Part shown: piece after piece, positions 52,924 through 61,454 of the stretch
How positions within the stretch are numbered: position 1 is the stretch's first letter
Layout: every line of letters begins with the position of its first letter
Assembly (NCBI GenBank): GCA_040770625.1
Contig: JAXGIW010000003.1
Coordinates: 161,634 to 225,633, forward strand
Length of the DNA: 64,000 nt
Direction of reading: 5' to 3'
Origin: 58-81 sp012729145
GTDB taxonomy: Bacteria; Synergistota; Synergistia; Synergistales; Thermovirgaceae
Program-made: the position numbers and the translations under genes
Notes under the pieces: generated by a model
The model's input: only the letters and a program-made list of their open reading frames with translations
Database searches by the model: none
Told to the model about the DNA's origin: nothing

Positions 52924-53823
52924 ATGGCCTCATTTATCGACGCTTTGACTTATTCCGCACTGCTCGGACTGATGGGATTCGGCCTGACCCTGATACGCAG
53001 AACAACAGGGGTATGGAACGTGGCACACGGGGAGGTAGTTACGATAGGCGCATACGTCGCGTTGACAGCTACATCATTCCTGTCCCATAGCCCCTATTTC
53101 TTTCTCCCCCTGGCGTTCATTGTCTGTGCTGCGGTCAGCGGGATCATTTTCCTGGCAGGTATCGAGCCTATCCGGGCAAAAGGGGCTTCCTCGATGCTCC
53201 TGTTGGTGGTAACCATTGCCATAAGCCTTATTACGATAGCTGCAATAAACATCTATGCCGACTATCTTCAGAACGTCTTCCACCTTGCCTCTAAGAACTT
53301 CCTTTTCGCCAGGTTCGATTTCACCCTTTGGGGGCAAATGGGGATTCTGTGGTCGGCATGGGCCGCCCTGGGAGCCTTGACTGTCAGTTATTACCTCATG
53401 CTCCAGCACACAAGGCTGGGGCTGGCACTGAGGGCTCTGGCAGAGCAGCCGGCCCTTGCCATAGTGATGGGGGCCAACGTAAAGGCCCTTTCATTCCTTT
53501 CCTGGTGCCTTGCAGGAGGCGCTGCAGGCCTTGCGGGTTGTCTTTTCCCGATGAGATTCCAGTGCCATCCCGGCGTGGGGACGAGCATGATAGCCACCAT
53601 GTTCGCCGTTAGTATTTTCGGCGGCATCGAGAAGATGTACGGACCTCTTTTTGCGGGCCTGGTCCTGGGTTTTGCCCAGATCTACGGGATAGATCTTATC
53701 TCGTCATGGATCGGCCCGGGAGTAATTCCTTTCAAAGACCTGATACCGATGATCGTTCTTCTGCTAACCCTCCAGTTCCTTCCTGAGGGTCTGAGCGGTT
53801 TCGTCGGAAGGAGAAGGGGGTAA
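52924..53823 (+). CDS. livH: Liv-type ABC transporter permease LivH (Liv 3)
   Basis: Permease of 299 residues. GFGLTLIRRTTGVWNVAHGE is a variant of the LivH start (usually VxNFAHG). FGGIEKMYGPLFAGLVLG lies near residue 230. ATG 52924 has GGGGGG eight bases upstream; ATG 52918 is too close. In this operon the ATPases precede the permeases, unlike Liv 1 and Liv 2. Confidence 0.9.
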   Translation: MASFIDALTYSALLGLMGFGLTLIRRTTGVWNVAHGEVVTIGAYVALTATSFLSHSPYFFLPLAFIVCAAVSGIIFLAGIEPIRAKGASSMLLLVVTIAISLITIAAINIYADYLQNVFHLASKNFLFARFDFTLWGQMGILWSAWAALGALTVSYYLMLQHTRLGLALRALAEQPALAIVMGANVKALSFLSWCLAGGAAGLAGCLFPMRFQCHPGVGTSMIATMFAVSIFGGIEKMYGPLFAGLVLGFAQIYGIDLISSWIGPGVIPFKDLIPMIVLLLTLQFLPEGLSGFVGRRRG

Positions 53824-53827
53824 TACC

Positions 53828-54880
53828 ATGGGTGGACAGTGGCTTCTCTTTTCCGTGGACCTTCTGGCCCTCTTCGGGATCTACCTGGCCCTCAACCTGA
53901 GCCTGAGGCTCCAGCTGGGCTACACCGGCATAGCCAATTTCGGACTGGTGCTAGCATTCACCGGCGGAGCATATGTAGGCGGTTGGCTTCCCATAAGGTT
54001 GGGAATGTGGCTGGTCGAAGTGGACCCCTCCCTTGCGGAAGACATGATATGGAACAATGTCATCATAGCCTCCCAGGTGGACCTTTCCCTTCAGGGAGCC
54101 CCATTCACCGCAATGACCATCCTTCTGCTGACCCTTTTGGCAGCAGGTGCGGCAGGCGCGCTACTCGGACTATTGTCGGGTTACCCGGCCGTAAGGCTTG
54201 GCGGGGATTACCTGGCCATATCGCTTTTGGCATTCGGCGAAGTACTTGCGATCATAGGCAACAATTACGACCCTGTCGTTGGGGGGCCGCTTGGGGTCAG
54301 GATCCCTGACGTATGGGCCTGGGCTGGAGACTGGAGGTTCATGGCCGCTTCCCTTGCCAATTGCGTTCTGGCCCTTGGAGTGTGGATGTACCTGAATTCC
54401 GTGGAGAGATCCCCTCTGGGGAGGGTCTTGCGGGCTATCAGGGACAATTCCGATGCGGCCGCCTCGCTGGGAAAGAACGTCGCCAGGATACGGCTGAACG
54501 TCATCGTCGCTGGCGGGATCATCTGCGGTCTTGCCGGAGCGATGTACACTCTCTACACGACAGGCGTGGCGCCTAGCGCTCTAAGCCGGTTCGACTGGAC
54601 GTTCCTTCCCTGGGTCATGGTGATCTTCGGCGGAAGCGGGAGCAATGTCGGGGTTCTCATTGGCACCTTTGTCTTTATCCTGGTGCAGAAGCTGATCATA
54701 ACCTACAAGTTCGCCCTTTCTTTCCTGCCCTTCGACCCGGTCTGGCTTCAGTTCCTGCTGATGGGGCTCGTCCTGATCCTGGTTCTGAACTTCAGGCCCT
54801 CAGGACTTGTTACTGAGAAAGCCAGTTATGCCCTGGGCAGAAGAGAAATGGCAAAAGCAGCCGGGAAAGAAGGCCTTTGA
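53828..54880 (+). CDS. livM: Liv-type ABC transporter permease LivM (Liv 3)
   Basis: Permease of 350 residues with about ten helices. LRLQLGYTGIANFGLVLAFT, AIRDNSDAAASLGKNVARIR and VIFGGSGSNVGVLIGTFVFI are LivM blocks. The first block has GYTGIANFG in place of the usual GQxSLG. ATG follows GGAGAAGGGGG. Last gene of Liv operon 3. Confidence 0.9.
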   Translation: MGGQWLLFSVDLLALFGIYLALNLSLRLQLGYTGIANFGLVLAFTGGAYVGGWLPIRLGMWLVEVDPSLAEDMIWNNVIIASQVDLSLQGAPFTAMTILLLTLLAAGAAGALLGLLSGYPAVRLGGDYLAISLLAFGEVLAIIGNNYDPVVGGPLGVRIPDVWAWAGDWRFMAASLANCVLALGVWMYLNSVERSPLGRVLRAIRDNSDAAASLGKNVARIRLNVIVAGGIICGLAGAMYTLYTTGVAPSALSRFDWTFLPWVMVIFGGSGSNVGVLIGTFVFILVQKLIITYKFALSFLPFDPVWLQFLLMGLVLILVLNFRPSGLVTEKASYALGRREMAKAAGKEGL

Positions 54881-54951
54881 CGCCAGGCAAGACCGAAAGA
54901 AAAAGTTTGGTGATTGCTTAACACCTGACAAAAAACAGATCTGGAAACCGC

Positions 54952-54985
54952 CAGGAAGGGACCTTGAACAATGGGTCCCTTCCTG
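54952..54985 (+). terminator. Inverted repeat after Liv operon 3
   Basis: CAGGAAGGGACC pairs with GGTCCCTTCCTG (12 base pairs) around TTGAACAATG. No continuous U-tract follows, so it is a probable 3' end hairpin, 70 bases after livM. Confidence 0.65.
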
Positions 54986-55104
54986 TATTCAGACTTGTTG
55001 CCTCTTGACTGTTAAATTGACAGATCTTTAAGTCCGGACAAAACACCCCGTCAGCCCCAAAGGGAAAATCCAGATCCCTGAAAGGGTCTTCTAAAATCCG
55101 ATCT

Positions 55105-56271
55105 TCAGTAACTGACCAGGGTCGCTCCAAGTTTTACGATCATGTTCTGTCCGTTCCTGACCACCAGGAAAGTGTTCTCTCCCGGTGAAAGAAGGGCTCC
55201 GAGCGTTTCTGGAGATGCAATTGGCTTCCCGTTGCACTCCACCAGAATGTCGCCTTTCTGCAGTCCAGCCTTTTCTGCCGCTCCTCCCGTTACCAGTTCG
55301 GCAATTACTGCTCCGCTCTTTCCTCCAAGAGCCTTTAACTCTGCTTCATCGGGATATCTCAGGGAAAAACCCATTTTTGGGGGGGAATTGTCTCCCTCCG
55401 ACCTGGATTTCCCAGGTTGGCCGCTAACACTGAAGGCCAACCCCGGCGGGGTTGCAGGATATTGTTCCCCGGGGAAAACCTCAACTATGCAGACGGCTGG
55501 CGGCTCGCTCTTCCTCAGAACATTGATCTCAAGACGGCTTGTCCCGGGCAGGATCTTTTCTCTCCACTGGGCATGATCCATAACAGTCTTACCGTTGCAG
55601 CTAACCACGGCATCACGGACACGCAGGCCACCTTTTTCCGCAGGTCCGCCCTGCGCAACTCCTGTCACTATCATCCCTTTGGCCTCTTTAAGCCCCGGTA
55701 TCCAGAGGTCATCGGCAGTGACATCCCTGAACGTGGCACCGATATCGGGGCGATCAAGTTCGTTCCCCGACGCTTCGACAAGGCTCGCAAGTGAGTTGTA
55801 GAGGGTCTTTGCTATTTCAATATCCCTCGTCCTGAAGATCTCTACCCCGTTCTTCAGGTCCGCTTTAAGACAATAAGGGTGGCTCCCCCTGTCCTCGATG
55901 AAAACAAGATGCAGGCTTTTGACCTCCGAAAAGGGGATGACGGTCTGCTCCTGGAAATCCACCAGTTTGCCGGGTGTAAAGACACCTGTCTCCTGACGGA
56001 TCTTGGCGATCCCCGATGCCTTCGCTCCAACGGGGTTGATAGTCCATTCCACCCATCCGCCTTGCCATTGGACGACTTTCGTCTGGATGCCGATCAGCGC
56101 GCTTACCGCCTCGTTCACTGAGGGGTAAAAGGTCGGGAGGTACCAGTATTCCTGGATATGGTAGGGGGCAATATCCTGCGGCAAGAGAAGAGCTGGAGCA
56201 ACGGTCGGTCTTAAAACAGCAAATGCGCCAAATAGGGAAAGAAGAGCGAACACTCTCAACACCCTTGACAT
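55105..56271 (-). CDS. Exported protein with two PDZ domains
   Basis: A 388-residue exported protein. A signal peptide (RVLRVFALLSLFGAFAVL) is followed by about 150 residues without a recognised family (DUF-like, WVEWTINPVGAKASGIAKI). Two PDZ domains follow at about 190-270 (GMIVTGVAQGGPAEKGGLRVRD) and 305-388 (GAVIAELVTGGAAEKAGLQKGD; only these blocks were seen). No protease catalytic motif is visible, so it may be an adaptor in the periplasm. ATG 56271 follows GAGGAGG. Confidence 0.8.
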   Translation of the reverse strand: MSRVLRVFALLSLFGAFAVLRPTVAPALLLPQDIAPYHIQEYWYLPTFYPSVNEAVSALIGIQTKVVQWQGGWVEWTINPVGAKASGIAKIRQETGVFTPGKLVDFQEQTVIPFSEVKSLHLVFIEDRGSHPYCLKADLKNGVEIFRTRDIEIAKTLYNSLASLVEASGNELDRPDIGATFRDVTADDLWIPGLKEAKGMIVTGVAQGGPAEKGGLRVRDAVVSCNGKTVMDHAQWREKILPGTSRLEINVLRKSEPPAVCIVEVFPGEQYPATPPGLAFSVSGQPGKSRSEGDNSPPKMGFSLRYPDEAELKALGGKSGAVIAELVTGGAAEKAGLQKGDILVECNGKPIASPETLGALLSPGENTFLVVRNGQNMIVKLGATLVSY

Positions 56272-56597
56272 CGGGACCAGCCTCCTCAGGCAACTCTCAA
56301 GATAAGCTCCGGAAACAATATTGCGCATTATACGCCAGAAAAAGCATGGAATTCGGATCGTGAAGCTCTGTCCCCTTAAGTTGTGTTCCTTGCGGAAGCG
56401 TACGAGGCAGAGAGGAGATCGGGGGGAATTCTGATACCGGGAAAGAACCGTCTGAACTGACCAGGCTTACCCGAGGACCCGTCTGATTCAGTAATTCGAT
56501 AGCAGGTCCGGGATCCTTTGATCTACCGGACCTCTCAAAAAGGAGAGAGGACCATTCAGGGGAAAGATCATTGCCTCCCGTTCCCGGTGGGTTGCTT
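56272..56597. other. Intergenic region with an inverted repeat
   Basis: No gene was found. Bases 56504-56511 (AGGTCCGG) and 56526-56533 (CCGGACCT) form an eight-base-pair stem enclosing GATC repeats, possibly marking the 3' end of the flavoprotein transcript. Confidence 0.4.
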
Positions 56598-58082
56598 TCA
56601 ATCCTCTCTCCAGTGGGTTCCCAGGCTCTCCTTCCTCTTCAGGGCCGCCTGGGCAACGGCTTTGGCCGTCTCGTACAGCCCCTGCATCTCAAGGACCAGC
56701 AGACGGCCAAGGGGATTCTTGATCCGGACCTTTCTCGTCCTGAAGTCCGAGAGAAGATCAAGATACCGCTCCATCTCCACGGTTCTCCTGATCGGACCCA
56801 GGGCCTTCCAGGTCTCCTCCTGCAGTTCCTTTCTCAGGGCCAAAGGATCCTGACCGTTGTCCTCCGAAACTTCATGGAGATACCCGGAAGGGGGAAGTCC
56901 TCCCGGACCGGTTGTCCTTCTCCCCTCTTTGGCCGCTGTTATCCCGGCCCGGTACCCGAATACTACGATATTGCTCAGGGCGTTCCCTCCCACCCTGTTG
57001 GCGCCGTCGACACCTCCCGTAACTTCTCCGCAGGCGTAGAGACCGTCTACGGCTGTCCTTCCGAAGCTGTCGATGACCACTCCTCCACAGAAATAATGCT
57101 CCAGCGGGGTCAGACGGAAAGGCCTCCTGATGTCTTTGAAAAATGAAATGTCCATCCCCAGGCAGTATTGCATATCCGGGTCCTTCAACATCTCTTCCGT
57201 CAGGTCCTCGAGGTGGGCGTAAACGCCCCCTTCCCGGTCCTTTTGTGCGACAAGCCTGGCGGACCTGTCCCGGGCGTAGAGGTTGCCCTCTTTGCCGTCC
57301 TTGTAGCCCCAGTCTCTCAGTGTTTCTTTCAGGAACTCATCCCCCCTGGAGTCAGTGACTCTCACGCTATCCACCAGGGAGAGGTCGACGAGCCACCTGG
57401 GGAAACCCGGTTCGGCCCATCCAAGAGGGTAGAACTGCACGAACTCCATGTCCCTCAGAACCGCCCCCGCCTTCAAGGCCAGGGCGTAGCCGTCGCCGGT
57501 GATCCTGGCCGGATTGTCCGTATGGCTGTAGATCTGCCCACCCCCGCCCGTGGCAAGGATCACCGAACCCGTGTCGATGGATCCTTCCTCCCCGGTCTGC
57601 CAGTTCTGGATATTGATGCCTGTGACCCTGCCCATACTGACACGGATACTGGTGACGACAGTCCAGTCAAGGAATTTCACTCCCGACCCTTCCGCGACAG
57701 AGATCAGTTCATCCAGAAAACCCGCGCCCCCCATGATCAGACTGGGAGCTGACGACAGAACCGAAGCCCGGCCATTTTTCAGTTTTATATTTACTCCCCA
57801 TCGAATGAGCTCCCGGAGGACACCCTCGGCCTCTTCCGAGAGAACCCGTACAAGGTCGCTGTCGTTCAGGTGTTTGCCTGTCTCCATGGTCTTCTCGAAA
57901 TGCTCCCGTGAAGAAACATCTCCACAGGCAAGGGAAAATATTCCCCCGGCGTAGGCGGTGCAAGTACCCAGACCCCGTTTTGTCTTGGAGACAAGCCACA
58001 CGTCCGCTCCGGATCTTTTTGCCGCAATGGCGGCCACAAGACCTGCCCCGCCCGACCCGATCACCACGACCTGTGCTTTCAC
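56598..58082 (-). CDS. FrdA/L-aspartate-oxidase-like flavoprotein
   Basis: A 494-residue FAD-binding protein of the succinate dehydrogenase/fumarate reductase family. The N-terminal dinucleotide motif is VVVIGSGGAGLVAAIAAKRSG, seen as VVIGSGGAGLVAAIAA. HTDNPARITGDGYALALKAG, HYFCGGVVIDSFGRTAV and GEVTGGVDGANRVGGNALSN are conserved. It lacks iron-sulfur and membrane partners nearby, so it could be a soluble fumarate reductase-like or L-aspartate-oxidase-like enzyme. It overlaps the GGDEF gene by four bases. Confidence 0.85.
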   Translation of the reverse strand: MKAQVVVIGSGGAGLVAAIAAKRSGADVWLVSKTKRGLGTCTAYAGGIFSLACGDVSSREHFEKTMETGKHLNDSDLVRVLSEEAEGVLRELIRWGVNIKLKNGRASVLSSAPSLIMGGAGFLDELISVAEGSGVKFLDWTVVTSIRVSMGRVTGINIQNWQTGEEGSIDTGSVILATGGGGQIYSHTDNPARITGDGYALALKAGAVLRDMEFVQFYPLGWAEPGFPRWLVDLSLVDSVRVTDSRGDEFLKETLRDWGYKDGKEGNLYARDRSARLVAQKDREGGVYAHLEDLTEEMLKDPDMQYCLGMDISFFKDIRRPFRLTPLEHYFCGGVVIDSFGRTAVDGLYACGEVTGGVDGANRVGGNALSNIVVFGYRAGITAAKEGRRTTGPGGLPPSGYLHEVSEDNGQDPLALRKELQEETWKALGPIRRTVEMERYLDLLSDFRTRKVRIKNPLGRLLVLEMQGLYETAKAVAQAALKRKESLGTHWRED

Positions 58083-59074
58083 TGTTTCTTCTCCCCTGGG
58101 CGTGATAGATCGCAGACCCTGTTCTTTCCCTCTTTCTTGGCCTCGTACATAAGGCTGTCGACCTGGCGGAAGAGTTCCCTCCCGTCAATATCCTCCTGGT
58201 ATTGGGCCACGCCAATGCTCACCGTCATGGAGACCTCCTTCCCGGGACCGGGCTGGAAGATCTCACCGCAGACTACTTCCCTGATCCTCTCTGCCATCAT
58301 TGAAGCATTCCTGATGTCCGTGACGGGCATCAGTACCAGGAACTCCTCCCCACCGTAGCGGAAGGCCGTATCGCTCTTCCTGATGCTGCTTTTCAGGATC
58401 TGCCCCATCCTGTAGAGGACCTTGTCCCCTTCGATATGGCCGTAAGTATCGTTGAATTGCTTGAAGTCGTCCAGGTCGATCATCATCAGCGAAAGAGGCT
58501 GGTCGTATCTCTTCGAGATCTCGACCTCTTTTTCCAGCTGGGAGTAGAAATACCTGGAGTTGTAAAGCCGGGTAAGGTCGTCAATGATACTCAGCTCCTG
58601 GTATCTCTTTTCGCTCTCTATCAGCGCCTCCTGCATCCTGTTGCGCTCAGTTACGTCCCTGCATATGCAAAGGATCAGCTTCTGTCCCTTGTAGACGGTC
58701 CCGTTGTTGCTGAGCTCCACATCGATCACCTTTCCGTCTTTTCTGCGGTGTCTGGTCTCAAAATGGGCTCCGGAGTCGCCAACCGTCCTGAGCATCTCCT
58801 GGAGCTCCTCCCTTTCAAATATAGCGTCCCAGTCCCAGACGGAAAGGCCGTAGGCTTCCTCCAGGGAGTAGCCGAGCATATCGGCAAAGCGCTGGTTCGC
58901 TTCGTAGACACTGCCGTCAGGATAGAGGATGACGATCCCCTCCCGGGACTGCTTGAGCATGAGCTTCCACATGGCGATCTTGTCAAGGAGGTTCTGCTCC
59001 GCCTCCTTTAAGGCCTTTTCCATGCCTTCTAGTCTTTTGAGCTTCTCTTCCAGTTCCTCATAGGTCGGTTTCAT
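58079..59074 (-). CDS. PAS-GGDEF diguanylate cyclase
   Basis: A 331-residue protein. Residues 1-35 predict a coiled coil (EELEEKLKRLEGMEKALKEA), then a PAS domain (IVILYPDGSVYEANQRFADM, QEMLRTVGDSG) and a GGDEF domain with FRYGGEEFLVLMP. The inhibitory I-site RKSD lies five residues upstream. It makes c-di-GMP from GTP, with the PAS domain sensing an unknown signal. It is translationally coupled to an FrdA-like flavoprotein. Confidence 0.92.
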   Translation of the reverse strand: MKPTYEELEEKLKRLEGMEKALKEAEQNLLDKIAMWKLMLKQSREGIVILYPDGSVYEANQRFADMLGYSLEEAYGLSVWDWDAIFEREELQEMLRTVGDSGAHFETRHRRKDGKVIDVELSNNGTVYKGQKLILCICRDVTERNRMQEALIESEKRYQELSIIDDLTRLYNSRYFYSQLEKEVEISKRYDQPLSLMMIDLDDFKQFNDTYGHIEGDKVLYRMGQILKSSIRKSDTAFRYGGEEFLVLMPVTDIRNASMMAERIREVVCGEIFQPGPGKEVSMTVSIGVAQYQEDIDGRELFRQVDSLMYEAKKEGKNRVCDLSRPGEKKQ

Positions 59075-59283
59075 TGATCTTCACCCTCCGGGAAAGACCA
59101 TATCTATAAAAGGCTTCTTTTGTGCCTCGTGCCTCTTCTTCAGGGTAAAATCTATACTCAGTTCATCAGTTCAATTGTCGGACCTTCCACAATTTTTTCA
59201 ACCGTAAAACTGCTTCTCCCACTATTACAAGAGCTCTCGATCATCCCCCGTATCAAGACAAGTTGCTGTTATCAAGTATCATA

Positions 59284-59466
59284 TCAGTTATCTGACGTAT
59301 CTTCCAGAAAACATCTTCGAATCTCCGTAGCCTTCGGCCTGATCCTTCGTCCATCAGCAGCCGCCTGCTGATCTCGATCATCAGGGAGGAAGCTCTCCGG
59401 TCCTTCTCTTGCTAATCCGTTTGTCTGCATTACTTCCTCTACCAGGTCTCCCGGTGATAAAGACAT
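59284..59466 (-). CDS. Small ORF of unknown function
   Basis: A 60-residue reading frame, acidic and helical in places (MSLSPGDLVEEVMQTNG and DRDQQAAADGRRIRPKAT visible). The ribosome site is poor (AAGAGGC next to ATG). It lies downstream of a 55-residue gene on the same strand and a 15-base inverted repeat. May be non-coding. Confidence 0.3.
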   Translation of the reverse strand: MSLSPGDLVEEVMQTNGLAREGPESFLPDDRDQQAAADGRRIRPKATEIRRCFLEDTSDN

Positions 59467-59493
59467 GCCTCTTGGGGGGTCGGCTTCGTTATC

Positions 59494-59541
59494 CCGGAGG
59501 AAACTGCCGGGGCAAGTCAGGTGCCTGGCAGTTTCCTCCGG
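59494..59541. repeat. 15-base perfect inverted repeat
   Basis: CCGGAGGAAACTGCC (59494-59508) and GGCAGTTTCCTCCGG (59527-59541) are perfect complements, separated by 18 bases. It lies just after the 55-residue gene at 59579. There is no U-tract. It could be a transcript end structure or a protein-binding site. Confidence 0.7.
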
Positions 59542-59578
59542 TGTCTCGTTGGTCCCCGCATCCAGGACCTGCTTCTTT

Positions 59579-59746
59579 TCACCTTCTTGTTGTGATCTCC
59601 TCCTGATCCTCCGCCTGCTTTGCCTGCCGTGCCTGCCGTGCCCTCTGTCTCGACTTGAGGATCGCCTCCTTTATATATTCCGGGCAATCGGGGTTCCGCA
59701 GCAGCTGGTTCGGGATATCCTCAAGTTCCTCCCTGCTGGATGCCAT
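59579..59746 (-). CDS. Small 55-residue protein
   Basis: An ATG at 59744-59746 behind AAAGGAGGTGA opens 55 codons. The product is highly charged: MASSREELEDIPNQLLRNPD, then CPEYIKEAIL, then KSRQRARQARQAKQAEDQ. The C-terminal half is Arg/Lys/Gln rich and probably coiled coil. The excellent ribosome site argues it is real. No family recognised. It is downstream of the SAM-riboswitch-controlled gene pair. Confidence 0.6.
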   Translation of the reverse strand: MASSREELEDIPNQLLRNPDCPEYIKEAILKSRQRARQARQAKQAEDQEEITTRR

Positions 59747-59797
59747 TAACGTCACCTCCTTTCAACACAAGATGCCCAGAATTGCAGCCCTTTCTGA

Positions 59798-60547
59798 CTA
59801 TCCCGGGTTATGGGCCAGATCCTCTTCTTCCTCCTCGAACAGTTTCTTCGGGGGCGGGTCGATAACCAGCCTGGAAGGCCAGCAGCCCAGGAAAAGGTGA
59901 GGCATACCGGGGGCCTCCATCCCCGCCGTAAGGCCGTCATGGACAAAAACCTCACCCTCATCCCCTGGGGTACGGTCAATTACCAACCCGATAGCGTGGA
60001 GCAGCTCTTTCCCGTCGGAAGGGAAACTTGACCCGATCATCATCCCCGTCGGCTGGAATTCCGTGCCGCCAAGGGGGCTTTCGTTAAGATAGCGGGCCAT
60101 ATCTGCAAGCCCTCCATCGACAAGATCCCAGAAAGCGCTCCCGCAGGAACGGCAGACGAGCCTGGATCCGGCTACAGTAAGGAGGCCGCTGAAAGCTATC
60201 GAAAAGGCTTCAGCGCCGCACCGCGGACAATACTGGACAAAGGGCCTGCCCGCCCCCCAGAGGAGAAGGAGGGCCCCCACCGGCAAAGGCCGGCACCTCT
60301 CGCCGAAGGCAAAGCCGCACTCCTTCTGCGGGAAGGGAAGCCATGCGTCAAGGCGCTTCCCTTCCCGGACATGTTCCTGCACCTTTCTGATAACCCTTGC
60401 TTCGTTGATGAACTTTTTACCCGACACCAGGAGTCCGTCCTGAACTTCACAGCAAAGGGAACCTCCCGCCTCCTGGATCTGGTCCTTTATGGTCGTCAAT
60501 TCAACAACACTTCCTTCCCTTCGGCATGGAAAATATGATTCTGTCAT
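59798..60547 (-). CDS. Unknown protein with a zinc-ribbon-like Cys cluster
   Basis: A 249-residue protein without a recognised family. CPRCGAEAFSIAF and CRSCGSAFWDLV (about residues 107-146) look like a zinc ribbon split by 20-30 residues. The C-terminus is acidic (LFEEEEEDLAHNPG). The start overlaps the upstream gene stop as TGATG, so the two are translated together behind a SAM-I riboswitch. This suggests, but does not prove, a role tied to SAM or methionine. Confidence 0.55.
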   Translation of the reverse strand: MTESYFPCRREGSVVELTTIKDQIQEAGGSLCCEVQDGLLVSGKKFINEARVIRKVQEHVREGKRLDAWLPFPQKECGFAFGERCRPLPVGALLLLWGAGRPFVQYCPRCGAEAFSIAFSGLLTVAGSRLVCRSCGSAFWDLVDGGLADMARYLNESPLGGTEFQPTGMMIGSSFPSDGKELLHAIGLVIDRTPGDEGEVFVHDGLTAGMEAPGMPHLFLGCWPSRLVIDPPPKKLFEEEEEDLAHNPG

Positions 60548-60993
60548 CAGTAAAAGATCAGGTCCGAACCTTCCCTTACGGTGTAGCCGTTATCTTCCAG
60601 GCATCTGACGCACTCCGGAAGCTTGTCCCGGTTTATATGCAGGTAGGACCCTTCTCCGGTGCTCACGCTCTTCCCGAAAGGCTCAAGAAGTTTTCCAAAA
60701 AGGTAATACTCCATCTCTGCCTGTAGCCAGTCGGGGTAAAGGCCCTCACAGAAGCCCGGGATATCCTCGTAACTGAAGCCGCATTCAAGAGGCGGCCTTC
60801 TCATACCCATATCGTCGAAGTATCGGCGAATACTTTTGTACTGGTCCCAGGGCAGGCTATCCCTCAATTCCTTCCATGTTCTTGAATCCCGCAATGCCCT
60901 GTGGATCCTGTCAAGTTCCTGCGCCCTGTAAAGCGGCGCGAACACAACTCCCCCGTTCATGGGGTGAAAGCGGTAAACCATTTCTTTCTTCAA
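60547..60993 (-). CDS. Unknown protein controlled by a SAM-I riboswitch
   Basis: A 148-residue protein without a recognised family (DRIHRALRDSRTWKELRDSL, FSYEDIPGFCEGLYPDWLQA, RCLEDNGYTVREGSD). TTG 60993 lies ten bases after GGAGGG; ATG 60981 is an alternative. The reading frame stays open upstream to 61155, but that part crosses a riboswitch and terminator and is not coding. A WLQAEMEYY piece recurs at 63816-63986, so related debris exists nearby. Confidence 0.6.
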   Translation of the reverse strand: MKKEMVYRFHPMNGGVVFAPLYRAQELDRIHRALRDSRTWKELRDSLPWDQYKSIRRYFDDMGMRRPPLECGFSYEDIPGFCEGLYPDWLQAEMEYYLFGKLLEPFGKSVSTGEGSYLHINRDKLPECVRCLEDNGYTVREGSDLIFY

Positions 60994-61037
60994 AACGGAC
61001 ACTCCCTCCGATATGGATTTTAAAAGCACAAAAAAAA

Positions 61038-61063
61038 GCGGCCCCTCCGCAAGGAGAGGCCGC
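61038..61063 (-). terminator. Terminator of the SAM-I riboswitch expression platform
   Basis: Minus-strand GCGGCCTCTCC and GGAGGGGCCGC pair (11 base pairs with a wobble) around TTGC, followed by TTTTTTTT. It lies between the aptamer and the first gene. Confidence 0.92.
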
Positions 61064-61110
61064 AAAAGAACAGGCTTGATCCCGGAAATACACGCTCCGG
61101 AATACCTTCT

Positions 61111-61221
61111 CCCCTTATCATCCAAACCCCTCATGGGGTTTGCTGGTTTTGGCACCTTGCGAAAATATCCGCAGGTTGCCGGGCTTCATCGGGCCAGTCC
61201 CTCCGCCACTCTGGATAAGAG
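61111..61221 (-). ncRNA. SAM-I riboswitch (S-box) aptamer
   Basis: The minus strand reads CTCTTATCCAGAGTGGCGGA, then GGGACTGGCCCGATGAAGCC, CGGCAACC, a short P3 hairpin, AAGGTGCCAAAACC, P4 (CAAACCCCATGAGGGGTTTG) and GATGATAAGGG. CTCTTATC pairs with GATAAGGG to close P1. This matches the conserved S-box core, including GAGGGA and the K-turn. SAM binding should favour the downstream terminator and switch off the two following genes. S-box leaders normally precede methionine or SAM genes; here the genes are unrecognised. Confidence 0.93.
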
Positions 61222-61255
61222 TTTCAGTTGTAAAGGTACGTTGTTACTGCCTTAA

Positions 61256-61284
61256 ATTATATACCTCTCAAGGATTAAATACAA
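61256..61284 (-). promoter_or_regulatory. Promoter of the riboswitch operon
   Basis: Minus-strand TTGTAT (61279-61284), 17 bases and TATAAT (61256-61261). TTGACA also occurs further upstream (61302-61307). The start would fall near 61248, about 25 bases ahead of the aptamer. Confidence 0.55.
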
Positions 61285-61454
61285 GGTAAATATTCAGGTT
61301 TTGTCAATTGTTTTGTGGAAATGAGAAGGGGTTTGTTTTCACTATTTTCGGAAAAAACACAAGAAGGGTGAGTGGGGAATACTTGCTTGTGAAAAACGAT
61401 CCAGGGCTTCAATAACGGATAAGATCCAAAAGAAATACCGGTAAAAAAGCAAAG

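Noticed and set aside
60994..61155. N-terminal extension of the gene at 60547
   Set aside because: The open frame runs back through the SAM-I aptamer P1/P4 side and terminator, so it is untranslated leader, not protein.
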